This document shows, one piece after another, positions 5,680-7,013 of a stretch of DNA of 7,013 nt. Origin of the DNA: Methylococcaceae bacterium. Its GTDB lineage: Bacteria > Pseudomonadota > Gammaproteobacteria > Methylococcales > Methylomonadaceae. Position 1 is the stretch's first letter. Every line of letters begins with the position of its first letter. The stretch lies in contig JAUYMX010000212.1 in NCBI GenBank assembly GCA_030699345.1, positions 1 through 7,013 of the forward strand. Direction: 5' to 3'. The translations under genes were made by a program, and so were the position numbers. The notes beneath the pieces were generated by a model. That model was not told the DNA's origin, did not search any database, and worked only from the letters and a program-made list of their open reading frames with translations.

Positions 5680-6309
5680 TTGAGCAGCCAATTTATTAAC
5701 GATTACACAAATTATTAACTGACAAGTTCTAGCCCCTGGATCTATGTGCCCTCTGGATCTTTCCTCTAAAAATGAGGCCCTTCCTTTAGTTGCTACCATA
5801 TCCCGGGTAGATTCCATACCAGCGATTGCCACGCGCGAAACATCGTTCAGGACCTCAGTTAATTTAATATTGGATGAAGCACTGGTGCGTAGACTTTCTG
5901 CTACTGGAATTAAAACATCAAGCATAGTTTTTTCACCGGCCTCTGCTTTACCTCGCTGTTTTACAGCTTGTACGCCTTCAGAAAAAATCTCTGCAAAATC
6001 AGGTAACGTCAGTTCACTTTGTTTAGTAGCTTTACTCATGGCAATGAACAAAGTGCCATACAAAGAGCCTGAAGCTCCGCCCATGGCTGTCATCAGCGTC
6101 ATGCCGATTTTCTTAAACGCTGCAGCCCAATCTAGCTGAGTTATTCCTGCGCTTTCTGCCAAAAGTCCATTAATGCCACGCTGAAGATTAACCATGTGGT
6201 CGCCATCACCAATGGCTTGATCAAGAGCGGCTACTTCTTCCGTATTTTGTGCTAATTCATTAGCAATTAACTGGATTAAATTACGCAACAGACTAGGAGT
6301 AAATTTCAT
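5668..6309 (-). CDS. dhaL: Dihydroxyacetone kinase, nucleotide-binding subunit DhaL
   Basis: A 213-residue protein matching DhaL (about 210). DhaL carries the ADP/ATP-Mg site and transfers phosphate to DhaK-bound dihydroxyacetone. Seen: LDQAIGDGDH with the three Mg-binding aspartates at D30, D35 and D37; MGGASGSLYGTLF; AEAGEKTMLDVLIPV; and GRASFLEERSRGHIDPGA near the C-terminus. The family's Gly after GDGDH is Met here. An upstream in-frame ATG (6330) would add seven residues, but AGAGGA lies 7 bases before the ATG at 6309, so 6309 is chosen. The stop (5668-5670) lies inside the 3' end of dhaK on the opposite strand, giving a tail-to-tail overlap of 12 bp. It has its own 5' region, separated by 268 bp and a terminator from the transaldolase gene upstream, so it must be transcribed separately from dhaK. 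Confidence 0.95.
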   Translation of the reverse strand: MKFTPSLLRNLIQLIANELAQNTEEVAALDQAIGDGDHMVNLQRGINGLLAESAGITQLDWAAAFKKIGMTLMTAMGGASGSLYGTLFIAMSKATKQSELTLPDFAEIFSEGVQAVKQRGKAEAGEKTMLDVLIPVAESLRTSASSNIKLTEVLNDVSRVAIAGMESTRDMVATKGRASFLEERSRGHIDPGARTCQLIICVIVNKLAAQLPA

Positions 6310-6394
6310 TGAGCTTTCCTCTTTGGGCATAATCGTAGGGGCGAACGACTTAATGCTTGGGTTAAGATCGCGTTTTATGAATGGATCATCAGCT

Positions 6395-6427
6395 TTATAA
6401 ATTAAAGGTAAACGATTAAATTTATAA
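6395..6427. promoter_or_regulatory. AT-rich inverted repeat upstream of dhaL
   Basis: TTATAAATT (6395-6403) and AATTTATAA (6419-6427) are perfect 9-bp inverted repeats with a 15-base spacer, about 86 bp upstream of the dhaL start. The spacing between half-centres is roughly two helical turns, so it could be a regulator site or simply AT-rich promoter DNA. The interval 6310-6528 holds no gene. Confidence 0.3.
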
Positions 6428-6517
6428 TATAGAGCGAATATTAGGCCTCCAGTCTATTAGAGCTAATTTGAAATTCTAGAGAACAGCAGAAGACGGATTG
6501 GCAAGGGTCGAGCGAAA

Positions 6518-6560
6518 AGTAAATAAAGCCCTCGGCAGATTTATAAGTATCTGCCGAAGG
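6518..6560 (-). terminator. Rho-independent terminator of the transaldolase gene
   Basis: On the minus strand, TCGGCAGAT (from 6557 down to 6549) pairs with ATCTGCCGA (6540 to 6532) around an 8-base loop. Two more G-C pairs follow beyond one mismatch, and then the T-rich run CTTTATTTACTTTT. It begins 17 bp after the transaldolase stop. It separates this transcript from dhaL. Confidence 0.8.
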
Positions 6561-6577
6561 GGTAAAACAGTTAAATC

Positions 6578-7012
6578 TTAGCCTTCCAAACTAGCTAAAC
6601 GGGCTGCAAGAATTTCTTCGAGTGATACTAATGCTTTAGTAAAGCCATCAATACCTTCAGCTAATTTATCGCTAGCCATGCGGTTTTCAGCATGCAAACG
6701 TTCAAAGGTAGCTTTATCAATAGAAATCTTTTCAATAGGCAAGCCAGCTGCATTTTTAGGATCTAACTTACGCTCCAAAGTACCTTCAGTAGCTTGTAAT
6801 TCAGCTAGCAAAGAAGGTGCAATAGTCAACAAATCAGAACCAGCCAATTCAACAATTTCACCAATATTACGGAAACTAGCTCCCATCACTTCAGTTTTGT
6901 AACCAAATTTTTTGTAGTAGTTGTAAATTTCAGTTACCGACAATACACCTGGATCTTCAGCTGGGGCATAAGATTCTTTACCTGTGTCTTTCTTATACCA
7001 GTCAAGAATACG
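6578..7012 (-). CDS. tal: Transaldolase, C-terminal part (5' end beyond window)
   Basis: The frame stays open to the window edge, giving about 144 C-terminal residues of a TalB-type (class I, about 317-residue) transaldolase. The enzyme transfers dihydroxyacetone units between fructose 6-phosphate and erythrose 4-phosphate in the cytoplasm (pentose phosphate or ribulose monophosphate cycle). Seen: RILDWYKKDTGKE at the edge, AEDPGVLSVTEIYNYYKKFG, EVMGASFRNIGEI with the phosphate-binding Ser and Arg, LAGSDLLTIAPSLLAEL and a C-terminal ASDKLAEGIDGF helix. The Schiff-base Lys lies upstream, outside the window. The C-terminus and an intrinsic terminator are present. The upstream neighbour of dhaL, it is on the same strand but terminated before it. 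Confidence 0.95.
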   Translation of the reverse strand, partial: RILDWYKKDTGKESYAPAEDPGVLSVTEIYNYYKKFGYKTEVMGASFRNIGEIVELAGSDLLTIAPSLLAELQATEGTLERKLDPKNAAGLPIEKISIDKATFERLHAENRMASDKLAEGIDGFTKALVSLEEILAARLASLEG

Positions 7013-7013
7013 T

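Noticed and set aside
6310..6330. Upstream ATG of dhaL at 6330
   Set aside because: The AGAGGA Shine-Dalgarno lies between the two ATGs and is correctly spaced for the ATG at 6309.
6941..6943. TTG as a start codon for a short transaldolase-like protein
   Set aside because: The conserved transaldolase sequence continues upstream in the same frame to the window edge, so this is an internal Leu codon.
1..7013. CRISPR array, tRNA or rRNA genes, insertion sequence ends
   Set aside because: No regularly spaced direct repeats, no cloverleaf-like or rRNA sequence, and no transposase or terminal repeats with target duplication were seen by eye.

Overview
The window looks like chromosomal DNA of a gammaproteobacterium. 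A Methylococcales-type methanotroph is my best guess. This is inference from gene content: a bacteriohemerythrin-family protein, an exosortase/PEP-CTERM-type glycosyltransferase, a dihydroxyacetone kinase pair and a TalB-type transaldolase beside one another. No single marker gene in the window proves it, and methane monooxygenase and hexulose-phosphate synthase are not present here.

Layout. (1) Positions 2-1695, plus strand: the 3' part of recN (DNA repair ATPase), whose stop overlaps the start of an agmatine deiminase gene (aguA) as ATGA. (2) 1771-3335, plus strand: a small hemerythrin-like protein with a changed set of metal ligands, followed 26 bp later by a GT4 glycosyltransferase of the type associated with PEP-CTERM/exosortase systems. 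(3) 3452-4551, plus strand: an accessory patch with a small cupin protein and a frameshifted GNAT acetyltransferase. Each stop codon lies inside an integron R''-like box (GTCTAAA and ACCTAAC), and each gene is followed by an imperfect inverted repeat. The first repeat ends in GTTAGAT, only 8 bp before the GNAT ATG. This is the architecture of integron gene cassettes, with no integrase in view. Five of six Arg codons in the cupin gene are AGA/AGG, against 2 of 15 in aguA. (4) 4696-6309: dhaK (plus) and dhaL (minus), the two subunits of dihydroxyacetone kinase, convergent with a 12-bp overlap at their 3' ends instead of forming the usual co-directional operon. (5) 6578-7012, minus strand: the C-terminal part of transaldolase with its own intrinsic terminator.

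How the genes fit together. DhaK/DhaL would make dihydroxyacetone phosphate, which enters the triose pool that transaldolase exchanges with hexoses and heptoses, so the right end of the window is a central carbon (possibly formaldehyde-assimilation) neighbourhood. No DhaM is seen, so the phosphate donor is unresolved. RecN, AguA, hemerythrin and the glycosyltransferase look like ordinary chromosomal genes without an obvious joint function. The most unusual items are the cassette-like cupin/GNAT patch and the hemerythrin whose diiron ligands appear to have been exchanged (two His lost, Asp replaced by His).
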